Assembly (NCBI GenBank): GCA_039191215.1
Contig: JBCCXT010000011.1
Span: 1 to 64,000 of the forward strand
DNA length: 64,000 bases
Direction of reading: 5' to 3'
Source of the DNA: HKCCE3408 sp039191215
Lineage (GTDB): Bacteria; Pseudomonadota; Alphaproteobacteria; Rhodobacterales; Rhodobacteraceae
The stretch's first letter is position 1; each line of letters begins with the position of its first letter. Shown here one piece after another: positions 9,002-17,155 of the stretch. The position numbers were made by a program, and so were the translations under genes. Below the pieces are notes generated by a model. It searched no databases. It saw only the letters and a program-made list of their open reading frames with translations, and was not told the DNA's origin.

Positions 9002-9979
9002 ATGTCCGATGCAAAGCTCAAAGGCTGGAACCATCAGCCAGACACGCCGCTCTCTGTCTCGCCGCTTTTCACCTGGCCGCTTCGGCCAATGGCGGTTTTG
9101 GCCTGGCTGTGGAATTCCTGGTTTCTGATTTCTGAGCGTTTGATCCTCGTCGCCGTGGCCTTTATCTCGCTGACCTGGTTCCAGCCGCCCCTTGATCAGA
9201 TGCAGCAGCTCGAATTTGGCTGGGTCGCCGGACTCTATCTGCGTAACCTGATCCTGATGACGGTCGTTGCAGGCGGACTGCACCTTTACTTCTACACCTT
9301 CACCAAGCAGGGCCAGCGGCTGAAATACGACCCGCGGCCACTTATGGTGAACGGGCGGCAGTTCACCCTGGGCGGCCAGGTCCGCGACAATATGTTCTGG
9401 ACGCTCGGCAGCGGCGTGCTGGTCTGGACCACCTACGAGGTCTTGCTGTTTTGGGCCATGGCCAACGGCGTGGCGCCCTATCTGACATGGGCTGCCAATC
9501 CGGTGTGGTTTGTCGCGCTTTTCCTGCTGATCCCGCTATGGGAGAGCTTTTACTTCTACTGGATCCACCGACTGTTGCATGTGCCGTTCTTCTACAAGCA
9601 TGTGCACGCGCTGCATCATCGCAACATCAATGTCGGCCCCTGGTCCGGCCTGTCGATGCACCCGGTCGAACATGTGATCTTTCTGGGCTCGGGCCTGATC
9701 CACCTGATCGTGCCGTCGAACCCGGTTCATATCCTCTATCATATGCAATACTTGACGCTGACCGCGGCCACGACGCATTGCGGCTTTGAAGGGCTTGTCG
9801 TGCGCGATCAGAACCGGCTCAAACTCGGCACATTCCACCACCAGATGCATCACCGGTATTTCGAGTGCAATTACGGCTCACTCGAAGTGCCCTGGGACAA
9901 GCTTTTCGGCTCTTTCCATGACGGGTCCGTCCAGGCTGACGCGCGCATGAAAGAGCGGCGCAAAAGGATCATGGGCTGA
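9002..9979 (+). CDS. Sterol desaturase / fatty acid hydroxylase superfamily membrane protein
   Basis: This 325-residue integral membrane di-iron enzyme carries the histidine clusters of the superfamily: HRLLH, HALHHRN and HHQMHH, with further membrane-proximal histidines such as HPVEH. Four or more hydrophobic spans precede and separate them. AGGAGG lies 8 bases before ATG 9002. Its stop TGA shares its last base with the ATG of the next gene (TGATG at 9977-9981), so translation is coupled. Family members hydroxylate or desaturate lipids using O2. The pairing with a PanB-like protein is not explained by known pathways. The adjacent divergent LysR is a probable regulator. Confidence 0.85.
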   Translation: MSDAKLKGWNHQPDTPLSVSPLFTWPLRPMAVLAWLWNSWFLISERLILVAVAFISLTWFQPPLDQMQQLEFGWVAGLYLRNLILMTVVAGGLHLYFYTFTKQGQRLKYDPRPLMVNGRQFTLGGQVRDNMFWTLGSGVLVWTTYEVLLFWAMANGVAPYLTWAANPVWFVALFLLIPLWESFYFYWIHRLLHVPFFYKHVHALHHRNINVGPWSGLSMHPVEHVIFLGSGLIHLIVPSNPVHILYHMQYLTLTAATTHCGFEGLVVRDQNRLKLGTFHHQMHHRYFECNYGSLEVPWDKLFGSFHDGSVQADARMKERRKRIMG

Positions 9980-10767
9980 TGCGCCCAACCGGGCTGAGCG
10001 TGCTGGACCTGCTGGCGTGCAAAGGCAAACGGCAATTGGCCTATGTGCAGGTCGCGCGTGAAGAAGAGGCCATCGCGGCGGCCGAGGCCGGCATGGACAT
10101 GATCGGCACGGCCTTCCTTCCCGAACGCGCTCATTTCGCGCAAGCGGCAAAAGGTGCACATTTTCAGTTCGGCTTGCCTTGGGGAAAACATGCCGACGCA
10201 ACGGAAGCGCTGCGCGATGCGATGGCCGCAATGTCTGCCGGGGCGCAATCGGTCTATTGCGGGATGAGCCCGCAGATCGTCGAGGTTCTGGCCCGCGAAG
10301 GCGTGCCGGTGATCTGCCATGTCGGTCTTGTCCCGCCCAAAGCAACCTGGACGGGCGGTTACCGCGCTGTTGGCAAGACCGAGGCGCAGGCGCGCAAAAT
10401 CCGCTCTGACACCCGCGATTTCGAAAATGCTGGCGCTTTCGCGGTTGAGATGGAGGTGATCCCAGCCAATCTTGCCGGTGCAATCACCGCGCAAAGCACC
10501 ATGCTGACCATCTCGCTTGGCTCTGGCGGGGCGTGCGATGCGCAATATCTATTCTCGGCCGATCTCTTGGGCGAAAATCGTGGCCATATCCCGCGCCATG
10601 CCAAGGTCTATCGCAATTTCGCCGCCGAACGCGACAGGTTGCAGGCAGACCGCGTGGCGGCCTATCGCGAGTATATCGCCGACGTTGCAAGTGCCGCGTT
10701 TCCCGCTGCGTCAAACATCGTGGAAATGGATGCGGAGATTTTGGCGAAGGTTCTATCGAAGCCTTAA
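9979..10767 (+). CDS. PanB-like (ketopantoate hydroxymethyltransferase family) protein with altered metal site
   Basis: The 262-residue sequence aligns with PanB along its length, most clearly from VPVICHVGLVPP through the GGYRAVGKTEAQA and AGAFAVEMEVIPANLA regions. Glu159 corresponds to the catalytic base of E. coli PanB. The metal-binding residues are changed. The GDS loop is GTA at 43-45 (Asp45 of E. coli lost). The second aspartate (Asp84) position is Gly65. The KxE pair near E. coli 112-114 is replaced around YCG (93-95). It therefore probably does not make ketopantoate in the standard Mg-dependent way. It is translationally coupled to the desaturase-like gene and converges with the dehydrogenase at 10778. 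Function unknown; it could be a pseudoenzyme or an aldolase with other chemistry. Confidence 0.75.
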   Translation: MRPTGLSVLDLLACKGKRQLAYVQVAREEEAIAAAEAGMDMIGTAFLPERAHFAQAAKGAHFQFGLPWGKHADATEALRDAMAAMSAGAQSVYCGMSPQIVEVLAREGVPVICHVGLVPPKATWTGGYRAVGKTEAQARKIRSDTRDFENAGAFAVEMEVIPANLAGAITAQSTMLTISLGSGGACDAQYLFSADLLGENRGHIPRHAKVYRNFAAERDRLQADRVAAYREYIADVASAAFPAASNIVEMDAEILAKVLSKP

Positions 10768-10777
10768 ATGGTCCGGC

Positions 10778-12070
10778 TCAACCCGCCGTGGTCTCGGAAA
10801 AGTATTTCTCAAGCCGCATATCGGCAGATCGGGCATGGCCCTCCATCCCTTCTTCGCGCGACAGGCGTGCAGTTGCTTCGGCCACGGGCCGGGCGCCTTC
10901 GCGCGTCGCGCGCTGCCATGTCACGGTTTTGAGGAACTTGTGCACCGACAGACCACCGGTGTAGCGCGCCGCACCCGAAGTGGGCAGCACGTGGTTCGGC
11001 CCGGCCGCCTTGTCGCCATACGCGACGGTGGTCTCCTCACCCAGAAAGAGTGAGCCATAGCTGCGCAAGCGGCCCAGCCACCAATCAAGATCGCGGCACT
11101 GGATATGCAGATGTTCGGGGCCGTAGCTGTCGCTGATGCGCGCCATGTCTTCGGCAGTATCGCACAAAATCACCTCGGCATAGTCGCGCCAGGCAGCATC
11201 CGCGTTGGACCGGTTAGGCTCCGGCAAGTCAGCGATCAAAACGGGCGCGCGCGCCAGCACATTTCGGGCCAGATCCGCGCTGCTGGTCACCAGCCAGACG
11301 GGGGAGTTATAGCCATGTTCGGCTTGGCCCACGAGGTCCCAGGCGACCAGTTCCGCGTCGGCCGAGGCATCGGCGATCACCATGCTGTCGGTCGGACCGG
11401 CAAACATATCGATGCCAACCTCACCAAAGAGCATCCGCTTGGCCTCGGCCACAAACTGGTTACCGGGCCCGGTCAGAATGTCAGCCTTGGGCGCGCCAAA
11501 AAGGCCGAATGCCATGGCAGCGATCCCCTGTACGCCGCCGAGATTCAGCACCCGATCTGCACCGGCCAGATGCATTGCAAATAGGATCGGGGCGGGAATG
11601 CCCTGGCCCGGTTTCGGCGGCGAGCAGGCCGTGACATGGCCGACGCCCGCCACTTTTGCTGTGGTGATTGTCATCAGCGCCGAGGCGATGTGGCTATACC
11701 GCCCGCCCGGCACATAGCAGCCAGCCGCCGACATCGGTATCTGGCGCTGGCCGGCCCAAAAGCCCGGATGCATTTCGATCTCTGCGTCGGAAATTGTTGC
11801 TTTCTGGGCTTCGGCAAAGCGGCGGATATTGTCGTGGGCAAAGCGGATATCGGCTTTCAGTTGCGCCGGGACGCGATCTGCGGCCGCGGCGATCTGATCG
11901 GCAGTGACGACAATGCCTCCGGTCCATTTGTCGAACTGCGCCGCATAACGCGCGGCCTCTTCCTCACCGCCATGGCGGATGTCGGTTAGGACAATTTGCA
12001 CCATGTCGCGGACATCGTTTTGGGTGGCCTCGGCTTGTGCCGAGGCCTCTTTTAAATACCTGACGGCCAT
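10778..12070 (-). CDS. Histidinol dehydrogenase family zinc dehydrogenase (HpsN-like)
   Basis: This 430-residue HisD-fold enzyme performs a four-electron NAD-dependent alcohol-to-carboxylate oxidation. Zinc-site residues are conserved: Gln and His in GQAEHGYNSP, Asp in GDKAAGPNH, and His in SVHKF. The catalytic GPEHLHI motif is present. It is the last gene of the proX-proV-proW operon, 3 bases after proW. It is therefore unlikely to be the histidine biosynthesis enzyme. The paralogue HpsN of sulfopropanediol degradation belongs to this subgroup. Linkage to a betaine-type importer suggests that an imported zwitterionic or sulfonated alcohol is oxidised, but the substrate is inference. Confidence 0.82.
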   Translation of the reverse strand: MAVRYLKEASAQAEATQNDVRDMVQIVLTDIRHGGEEEAARYAAQFDKWTGGIVVTADQIAAAADRVPAQLKADIRFAHDNIRRFAEAQKATISDAEIEMHPGFWAGQRQIPMSAAGCYVPGGRYSHIASALMTITTAKVAGVGHVTACSPPKPGQGIPAPILFAMHLAGADRVLNLGGVQGIAAMAFGLFGAPKADILTGPGNQFVAEAKRMLFGEVGIDMFAGPTDSMVIADASADAELVAWDLVGQAEHGYNSPVWLVTSSADLARNVLARAPVLIADLPEPNRSNADAAWRDYAEVILCDTAEDMARISDSYGPEHLHIQCRDLDWWLGRLRSYGSLFLGEETTVAYGDKAAGPNHVLPTSGAARYTGGLSVHKFLKTVTWQRATREGARPVAEATARLSREEGMEGHARSADMRLEKYFSETTAG

Positions 12071-12073
12071 AGC

Positions 12074-13639
12074 CTAGTCGTCTTCCTTCAGATCTTTGCG
12101 CCGAAATGCGCCCTGAACGATGCGGTCAATAACCATCGCCACCAGAAGGATCGCCAGGCCGCCCAGAATGCCCGGGCCTTTGGCGGCAAATTGCAGCGCC
12201 TCGAGGATCGTCTGGCCCAAACCGCCACCGCCGATCAGCGAGATGATCACCACCATCGACAAGCACATCAGGATGGTCTGGTTCACGCCCGTCATGATCG
12301 ACGGTCGCGCCAGGGGCAGCTCCACATCACGCAAGATCTGCCAGTTGGACGCGCCAAACGCGCTGGCCGCCTCTTTGATACTGTCCGGTACCCCGCGCAT
12401 GCCCAGGGCCGTCAGCCGGATCACCGGCGGCATGCCGAAGATGATCGTGGCTAGAATTCCCGGCGGGTTGCCGGTGCCAAAAAAAGCGATGATCGGGATC
12501 AGATAGACAAAGGCCGGAAGGGTTTGCATCAGATCGAGCACCGGCTCGGCAAACCGGTAGGCGCGCGCAGATTTGCCAAACCAGATGCCAAGCGGAATGC
12601 CGATGATCACACAAAGCACCACAGCCGCGCCAACCAGGGCCACAGTTTCCATGGCAATTTCCCAATAGCCGAGAAAGGCAATGTAGGCCAGCGAAGCAGC
12701 CGTGAAGATCGCCACGCGGGGCCCGGCTGACCGCCAGGCGACAACGCAGATTACGGCCATGACAACCGGCCAGGGCGTCCCGCTTAGCGCCAGCGATATC
12801 CCATCGAGGACGCGCCGCACCGCCAGCACGATGCCGTCAAACGCACCGGCGCCTGCGACAGCCGCGGCATCGATAACATCTTCCAGCCAGCGCGCGGTAT
12901 TGCCGTAAAGGTCGGGATTGGCCGGGAATGTCGTCAGCCACTCCGTCACGTCCTCAACCGTGAAGCGATAAACCGTCAGCGGCGCGATAATCAGCGCCAG
13001 AACGATCCCCCAGATCATATTGCGCTGGTTCCAGCCCGATTGCACGCGCTCCGGATCGATCCGCCATTCGACGTATTTGCGCTCATAGGCCGTATTAGCC
13101 CAAAGCCCCTGCAGGACACGGATCGCCACCAGGAAGATCAGCCCAAAGATTAGGATCTGAAAACTGTCGGCTGCCAGGGCTGCGGCCTCATCGCGCGACC
13201 GCTCCGCCGCGCGCAGCAAGTTGTTGCCAAGCGTTTCGAACCGGCTGGCATCTTCGCCGGCCGCTGCTGCCTCAGCGGCGCGGGCCAGAAAGTCCTGCGC
13301 GCGTTCTTCTTGTTGTGCCGCGCGGGAGAGGTTTTCGGCGCCCAACTCGCCCCAGGTGCCGCGGCCGATTTGGACCCAGGCGATGATCTCGAGGATCAAG
13401 AAGCCCCAAAACCCACCCCAGAGCCCGCGCGCCGCCGACCAGATCGGGCCAAGCAAGGCCGCGGCACTGTTAAATGTGAGCGCAATCGGGCCCGCGGTTT
13501 CTTGGATTTTGCGGAAAGCGGCCTGGTAGTAATCCGCGTTCTGCCCGGCAAATTCGGCAACCGAGGCGTCTAGCGCATCCCTATCGGCGACAATTTCGGC
13601 TACATTGGCCGCCCGGGCGGCCTGGCTCACATCGGTCAT
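12074..13639 (-). CDS. ProW-like ABC transporter permease with N-terminal extension
   Basis: This 521-residue permease of the glycine betaine/proline (QAT) family has its MetI-type permease domain in the C-terminal half, about residues 300-515. The EAA-type loop reads SIKEAASAFGASNWQILRDV. The first 200 or so residues are unusual. They are an alanine-rich segment with two hydrophobic spans (around 60-90 and 165-185) separated by a charged helical stretch, and they account for its excess over the 280-400 residues typical of ProW. The start overlaps the proV-like stop by 4 bases (ATGA). It probably imports glycine betaine or a related quaternary compound with its two partners. Confidence 0.88.
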   Translation of the reverse strand: MTDVSQAARAANVAEIVADRDALDASVAEFAGQNADYYQAAFRKIQETAGPIALTFNSAAALLGPIWSAARGLWGGFWGFLILEIIAWVQIGRGTWGELGAENLSRAAQQEERAQDFLARAAEAAAAGEDASRFETLGNNLLRAAERSRDEAAALAADSFQILIFGLIFLVAIRVLQGLWANTAYERKYVEWRIDPERVQSGWNQRNMIWGIVLALIIAPLTVYRFTVEDVTEWLTTFPANPDLYGNTARWLEDVIDAAAVAGAGAFDGIVLAVRRVLDGISLALSGTPWPVVMAVICVVAWRSAGPRVAIFTAASLAYIAFLGYWEIAMETVALVGAAVVLCVIIGIPLGIWFGKSARAYRFAEPVLDLMQTLPAFVYLIPIIAFFGTGNPPGILATIIFGMPPVIRLTALGMRGVPDSIKEAASAFGASNWQILRDVELPLARPSIMTGVNQTILMCLSMVVIISLIGGGGLGQTILEALQFAAKGPGILGGLAILLVAMVIDRIVQGAFRRKDLKEDD

Positions 13640-14676
13640 TGCCCCTTACCCCCTTGGATACCGCGCAGCAACGTCTCTTTGCTGACCAGGCCCACATCCT
13701 GGCCTGCATTGGTGATGATGATGGGCCCATCCACGCCCACTGACATGTCGATCAGCGCGTCAAGATCACTGTCGCCCTCGGCCCGGGGCGCACCGTTTAG
13801 CCGGGCAGCCTGGCCTTCGGCCAAAGGCTCCATGATGGTATGCGCGCGCACCAATTTGAGCCGGCTGATCCCTTGCACGAATTCGCGTACATATTCATCC
13901 GCAGGCTGCGTGACGATCTCTTCGGGCGTGCCGATCTGCACAATCACGCCGTCTTTCATAATTGCAATCCGGTGACCGATACGGATCGCTTCATCAAGGT
14001 CATGGGTAATGAAAAGCGTGGTCTTTTTCAGCTCTTCCACGAGCACTTTAAACTGGTCTTGCAACTGCAACCGGATCAGCGGGTCAAGCGCCGAAAAGGG
14101 CTCGTCCATCAGCAAAATCTCAGGGTCGGAGGCCAGCGCGCGCGCGATACCGACGCGCTGTTGCATCCCGCCCGACAGCTCGCGCGGCAGACGATCTTCG
14201 TAGCCGTTGAGATCGACCAGATCGAGCGTGTGTTCGCTGACCGCCCAACGGCGCGATTTCGGCACGCCGCGGATCTCCAGCGGATAGGCCACGTTATCAC
14301 GCACCGAGCGGTGCGGCATCAGCGCCATATGCTGAAACACCATGCCGATATGCTTGGCACGCATCTCGCGCAGGTCTTTGGCGTTCTTCTTGCCGACATC
14401 TTCGCCCAGCACTTTGATGGTGCCCGATGACGGCTCGATCAACCGGTTGACATGACGTACCAGCGTGGACTTGCCCGAACCCGACAGGCCCATGATGCAA
14501 AAAATCTCACCCCGCGCGACCGAGAAGGTCGCCTCGCGCACGCCGATGACGGTGCTAAATTCTTCAAGCGCTTCGGGCTTTGTCAGCCCGCGGCTTTTCG
14601 CGGCTTCAATCGTCTCTGAGGCTCGCTTGCCGAATACCTTCCAGACGTCAGTTAGTTCTACGACAGCTTCAGTCAT
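13636..14676 (-). CDS. ProV-like ABC transporter ATP-binding protein
   Basis: This 346-residue ATPase belongs to the glycine betaine/proline uptake family. It shows Walker A GLSGSGKST, signature LSGGMQQRVGIARAL, Walker B ILLMDEPFSALDP and the switch histidine in FITHDLDEAI. The N-terminal extension with KPEALEEF before Walker A and the C-terminal region of about 70 residues are typical of ProV/OpuAA proteins. The ATG at 14676 is the start that matches family N-termini, with GAAG upstream. It is the second gene of the operon, after proX and coupled to proW. Confidence 0.92.
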   Translation of the reverse strand: MTEAVVELTDVWKVFGKRASETIEAAKSRGLTKPEALEEFSTVIGVREATFSVARGEIFCIMGLSGSGKSTLVRHVNRLIEPSSGTIKVLGEDVGKKNAKDLREMRAKHIGMVFQHMALMPHRSVRDNVAYPLEIRGVPKSRRWAVSEHTLDLVDLNGYEDRLPRELSGGMQQRVGIARALASDPEILLMDEPFSALDPLIRLQLQDQFKVLVEELKKTTLFITHDLDEAIRIGHRIAIMKDGVIVQIGTPEEIVTQPADEYVREFVQGISRLKLVRAHTIMEPLAEGQAARLNGAPRAEGDSDLDALIDMSVGVDGPIIITNAGQDVGLVSKETLLRGIQGGKGQ

Positions 14677-14717
14677 AATCTTCGCCCCATTTTGTCGCCC
14701 CGATCGCGCTTGCAAGC

Positions 14718-14742
14718 GGGCCGCAGCATCTGCCCGCGGCCC
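14718..14742 (-). terminator. Intercistronic GC hairpin between proX- and proV-like genes
   Basis: GGGCCGC (14718-14724) pairs with GCGGCCC (14736-14742) around an 11-base loop, in the 89-base gap between the binding-protein stop and the ATPase start. There is no T-run, so it is better read as an mRNA-stabilising or partial-termination stem. Such stems raise binding-protein output relative to the membrane genes in many ABC operons. Confidence 0.5.
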
Positions 14743-14765
14743 ACAAGGCTTTGTTCAGGAAGGCC

Positions 14766-15728
14766 TTAGTTGGTCAGCCAGCCCAGAACGACATCTTCGT
14801 TCTCTGCGATCCAGGTCGCGGCGAAATCGGCTGGATCGACGTCGTTGATCGTCAGATCAAGACCCATGCTCGACAGCACTTCGGCGGGCATCTCATAGGC
14901 GTCGAAGAAATCGGCGACCTCGGGGAAGTTTTCCCGAACTTCGGCGGCATAATGCAGGTGCAATGTTGCCCCGTTCCATGCCGTCGACGCGGTCGAGACC
15001 TCCAGCCATTGCGGATCGTCGGTCGGCTGCACGATGTTCCAGGTTGCCGGATCATGCGCAGGCTCTTCGAGATAGGTCAGATCATATGCCACAAAGATGA
15101 AATGCGGCTCATAGCAGAAACCGATCCAGGGCTCTTCGGCCTCGATGGCCGACCCCAAAGCGCCCCAGGCGACGGTGCCGTCATATTCTTCGAGATCCAT
15201 GACCGCGTCATAGCCGTAGGACCGCGCGCGGATGCGCTCGATGATCGTCGATGCCCAACCGGGCGCACCGATCCAAACCTGCGGTGTGCCATCGCCGTCG
15301 GTATCGAAGATCGCCATCTTTTCGGGATCGGTCATATCCTCGATCGATGTGATGTCATACTGCTCCGCGATATAGGTCGGCACGCACATGCCCTGAACGG
15401 CCTGAACGGGGTTTTCGTTCATCACCACAGAGCCGCGTTCCTGCACGTAAGTATCGTGCAAGTTCTGCTGGTTCGGCATCCACACTTCGGGGTGCACATG
15501 CATCGAGCCTGCATCCATGGCTTCGAAAATGATCGGGTTGGTGCCGCTTTGCAGCTCCACATCAAGGCCGAAATTCTCTTCGATCACTTGCGCCAGGATA
15601 TGCGAAGTTGCCACGCCCGAGGGCCAGTTCGGCATGCCGAGCACAAGGTCCTGTGCGGAGGCAACGCCAAATGCCGCAACGCTCATGGCGCTGGCAGCAA
15701 ATGTGGCACGGATTGTCGTTTTCAGCAT
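14766..15728 (-). CDS. ProX-like glycine betaine/quaternary amine substrate-binding protein
   Basis: This 320-residue periplasmic binding protein of the OpuAC/ProX family starts with a clear signal peptide, hydrophobic to about residue 25 and ending ...GVASAQD. The mature part begins LVLGMPNWPSGVATSHIL. Aromatic residues typical of quaternary-ammonium cages are frequent: WPSG, HPEVW, APGW and EEPWIGFCYEPH. AAAGGAAA lies 8 bases before ATG 15728. It is the first gene of proX-proV-proW-dehydrogenase. The ligand is probably glycine betaine, carnitine, choline or a similar compound; which one is undetermined. Confidence 0.9.
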   Translation of the reverse strand: MLKTTIRATFAASAMSVAAFGVASAQDLVLGMPNWPSGVATSHILAQVIEENFGLDVELQSGTNPIIFEAMDAGSMHVHPEVWMPNQQNLHDTYVQERGSVVMNENPVQAVQGMCVPTYIAEQYDITSIEDMTDPEKMAIFDTDGDGTPQVWIGAPGWASTIIERIRARSYGYDAVMDLEEYDGTVAWGALGSAIEAEEPWIGFCYEPHFIFVAYDLTYLEEPAHDPATWNIVQPTDDPQWLEVSTASTAWNGATLHLHYAAEVRENFPEVADFFDAYEMPAEVLSSMGLDLTINDVDPADFAATWIAENEDVVLGWLTN

Positions 15729-16039
15729 CTGCTGATTTCCTTTCCCTGTAAGGTCAATTTCATTTTTCGAAATTGTCGGACGACCCTTGTCCAGCAATTC
15801 TGAGTCCAGGTTGGCAAGGTTGTTTCGCAAATGCAACGGTGTCTTATGGGCGGCGGTGACGACGTCTAAAATTGTGGGCGGCTTCGTCCAAACTTCAGGC
15901 AATCTGAAAACTCCACCCGCTTCCGCAATCGATTGGCATGGCGCGGTTTTGTCGCCGCGGTCTTGTTCTTTGCCGAATTTGGGTTGGCATCGGCCGGACC
16001 CCGCCTTTGCATGCGCCCTGCCGCCTTGATCCCGCCGCC
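15729..16039. promoter_or_regulatory. 311-bp proX upstream region with CAATTTC-N7-GAAATTG palindrome
   Basis: This gap separates the proX-like start from the stop of the AbrB-family gene; both lie on the minus strand. A perfect 7-base inverted repeat, CAATTTC (15755-15761) and GAAATTG (15769-15775), sits 27-47 bases upstream of the proX ATG, where an operator would act. No other gene is supported in the gap. The adjacent 3' end of the gap shows only C-rich sequence. Confidence 0.55.
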
Positions 16040-17059
16040 TTAAGCGCGCCGCATCAGCCGCGCGGCGATGGGCGCGCCGATTATGACCACCACAATGCGC
16101 AAAATGTGATGGGTGATGACAAAGGCCAGATCAGCGCCCGCAATCAGCGCCAGAATTGTCATCTCCGCCTGGCCGCCGGGGGCGAATGCCAAAAGCGCGT
16201 CAAGCGGCGGGGCAAGGCCCAGAAGGATCGTGGCTTCGGTAAAGATTGCCGCCAGGACCAGCAGGACGAGGCAGAAGCCAAAGGCCGCGACCACGTCGCG
16301 GCGCACCTCAGCCCCGGTGACGCCTGAGTATTTCGCGCCAACCGTCATGCCGATGAAGAACTGCGCCGCCCAAATGACCTCGGCCGGTGGGCGGTGTTGT
16401 AGAAGACCGGTCATCGACAGAATGGCCGCAGCGATCATCGGGCCCAGGATCGAGGCACCGAACAGGCCCACAGCCTTGGCCACTCGCCATCCCAACAGGC
16501 CCGCCACCACCATCAACGCCAATTGGCTGGGCGCAATGGTCCGGGCCGGGACGCCGGGCGGGTTGGACAGGTCAACCTCCCAAAAGCCATCAAGGATGAA
16601 GGGCAGGATCGAGACAATCAGCAGCACGCGCGTGGCATGGATCAGCGACAGCGCGCGGACATCGCCGCCCGCCTCTTCGCCGAAGACCAGCATATCCTGC
16701 AGCCCGCCCGGCATGGCCGAATAGTAGCTGGTGGCGAAGTCGAAGCCCCAGAGGCGCTGGAAATAGGGCACGCCGATCACACCTGACAGAAAGATGAGAA
16801 GCGGGATCATAAGTAGCGTCGGCCACATCGCTGGCATGCTCAGCACCACGCCAAGCGTCAGCGAGGCGCCAATGGCCACCCCCAGCACGGCGCGCATGCC
16901 TTCATTGACGGCCTTGATGCCGCGCAGCTCTAACCCGGCCAGGCCAGCGATCAAACTGGCAAAAATTGGTCCCAGCAGCCATGGCAGCGGCAGGTCCAGC
17001 ACCATAAAAATGGCGACCCCCACGCCGGAGATCAGCCAACTGCGCAGCACTAGCAGCAT
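16040..17059 (-). CDS. AbrB/AmoA-type (PF05145) membrane protein
   Basis: This 339-residue, highly hydrophobic protein with about ten membrane spans has the two tandem AbrB-duplication repeats of the PF05145 family. Each repeat carries the conserved glycine/proline pattern (LPLPWLLGPIFASL near the start, LFGASILGPMIAAA in the second half). The SAMPGGLQDM and FAPGGQAEMT segments are the family's conserved loops. Proteins of this family are often annotated as ammonia monooxygenase or putative regulator, but no enzymatic role is established for this type and transport is more likely. It lies alone, 96 bases after the histidine kinase stop. Confidence 0.85.
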   Translation of the reverse strand: MLLVLRSWLISGVGVAIFMVLDLPLPWLLGPIFASLIAGLAGLELRGIKAVNEGMRAVLGVAIGASLTLGVVLSMPAMWPTLLMIPLLIFLSGVIGVPYFQRLWGFDFATSYYSAMPGGLQDMLVFGEEAGGDVRALSLIHATRVLLIVSILPFILDGFWEVDLSNPPGVPARTIAPSQLALMVVAGLLGWRVAKAVGLFGASILGPMIAAAILSMTGLLQHRPPAEVIWAAQFFIGMTVGAKYSGVTGAEVRRDVVAAFGFCLVLLVLAAIFTEATILLGLAPPLDALLAFAPGGQAEMTILALIAGADLAFVITHHILRIVVVIIGAPIAARLMRRA

Positions 17060-17155
17060 GGCGGGTCGGTGCGGTTGTGTCGAGCGGCGCGTTTCACGGC
17101 GCTATTTTGCATCCCCGCAAAGGGGGCGCAGCAAGGAAATCGCTCAACGCGGAAT

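Noticed and set aside
9979..10767. Standard ketopantoate hydroxymethyltransferase panB
   Set aside because: The magnesium-binding aspartates and the KxE pair are absent and there is no panC neighbour.
10778..12070. Histidine biosynthesis hisD
   Set aside because: The gene is the tail of a quaternary-amine transport operon and there are no other his genes; assignment to the broader family is safer.
14751..15803. Antisense frame opposite the proX-like gene
   Set aside because: The minus-strand protein has a signal peptide, the binding-protein fold and a good ribosome site.
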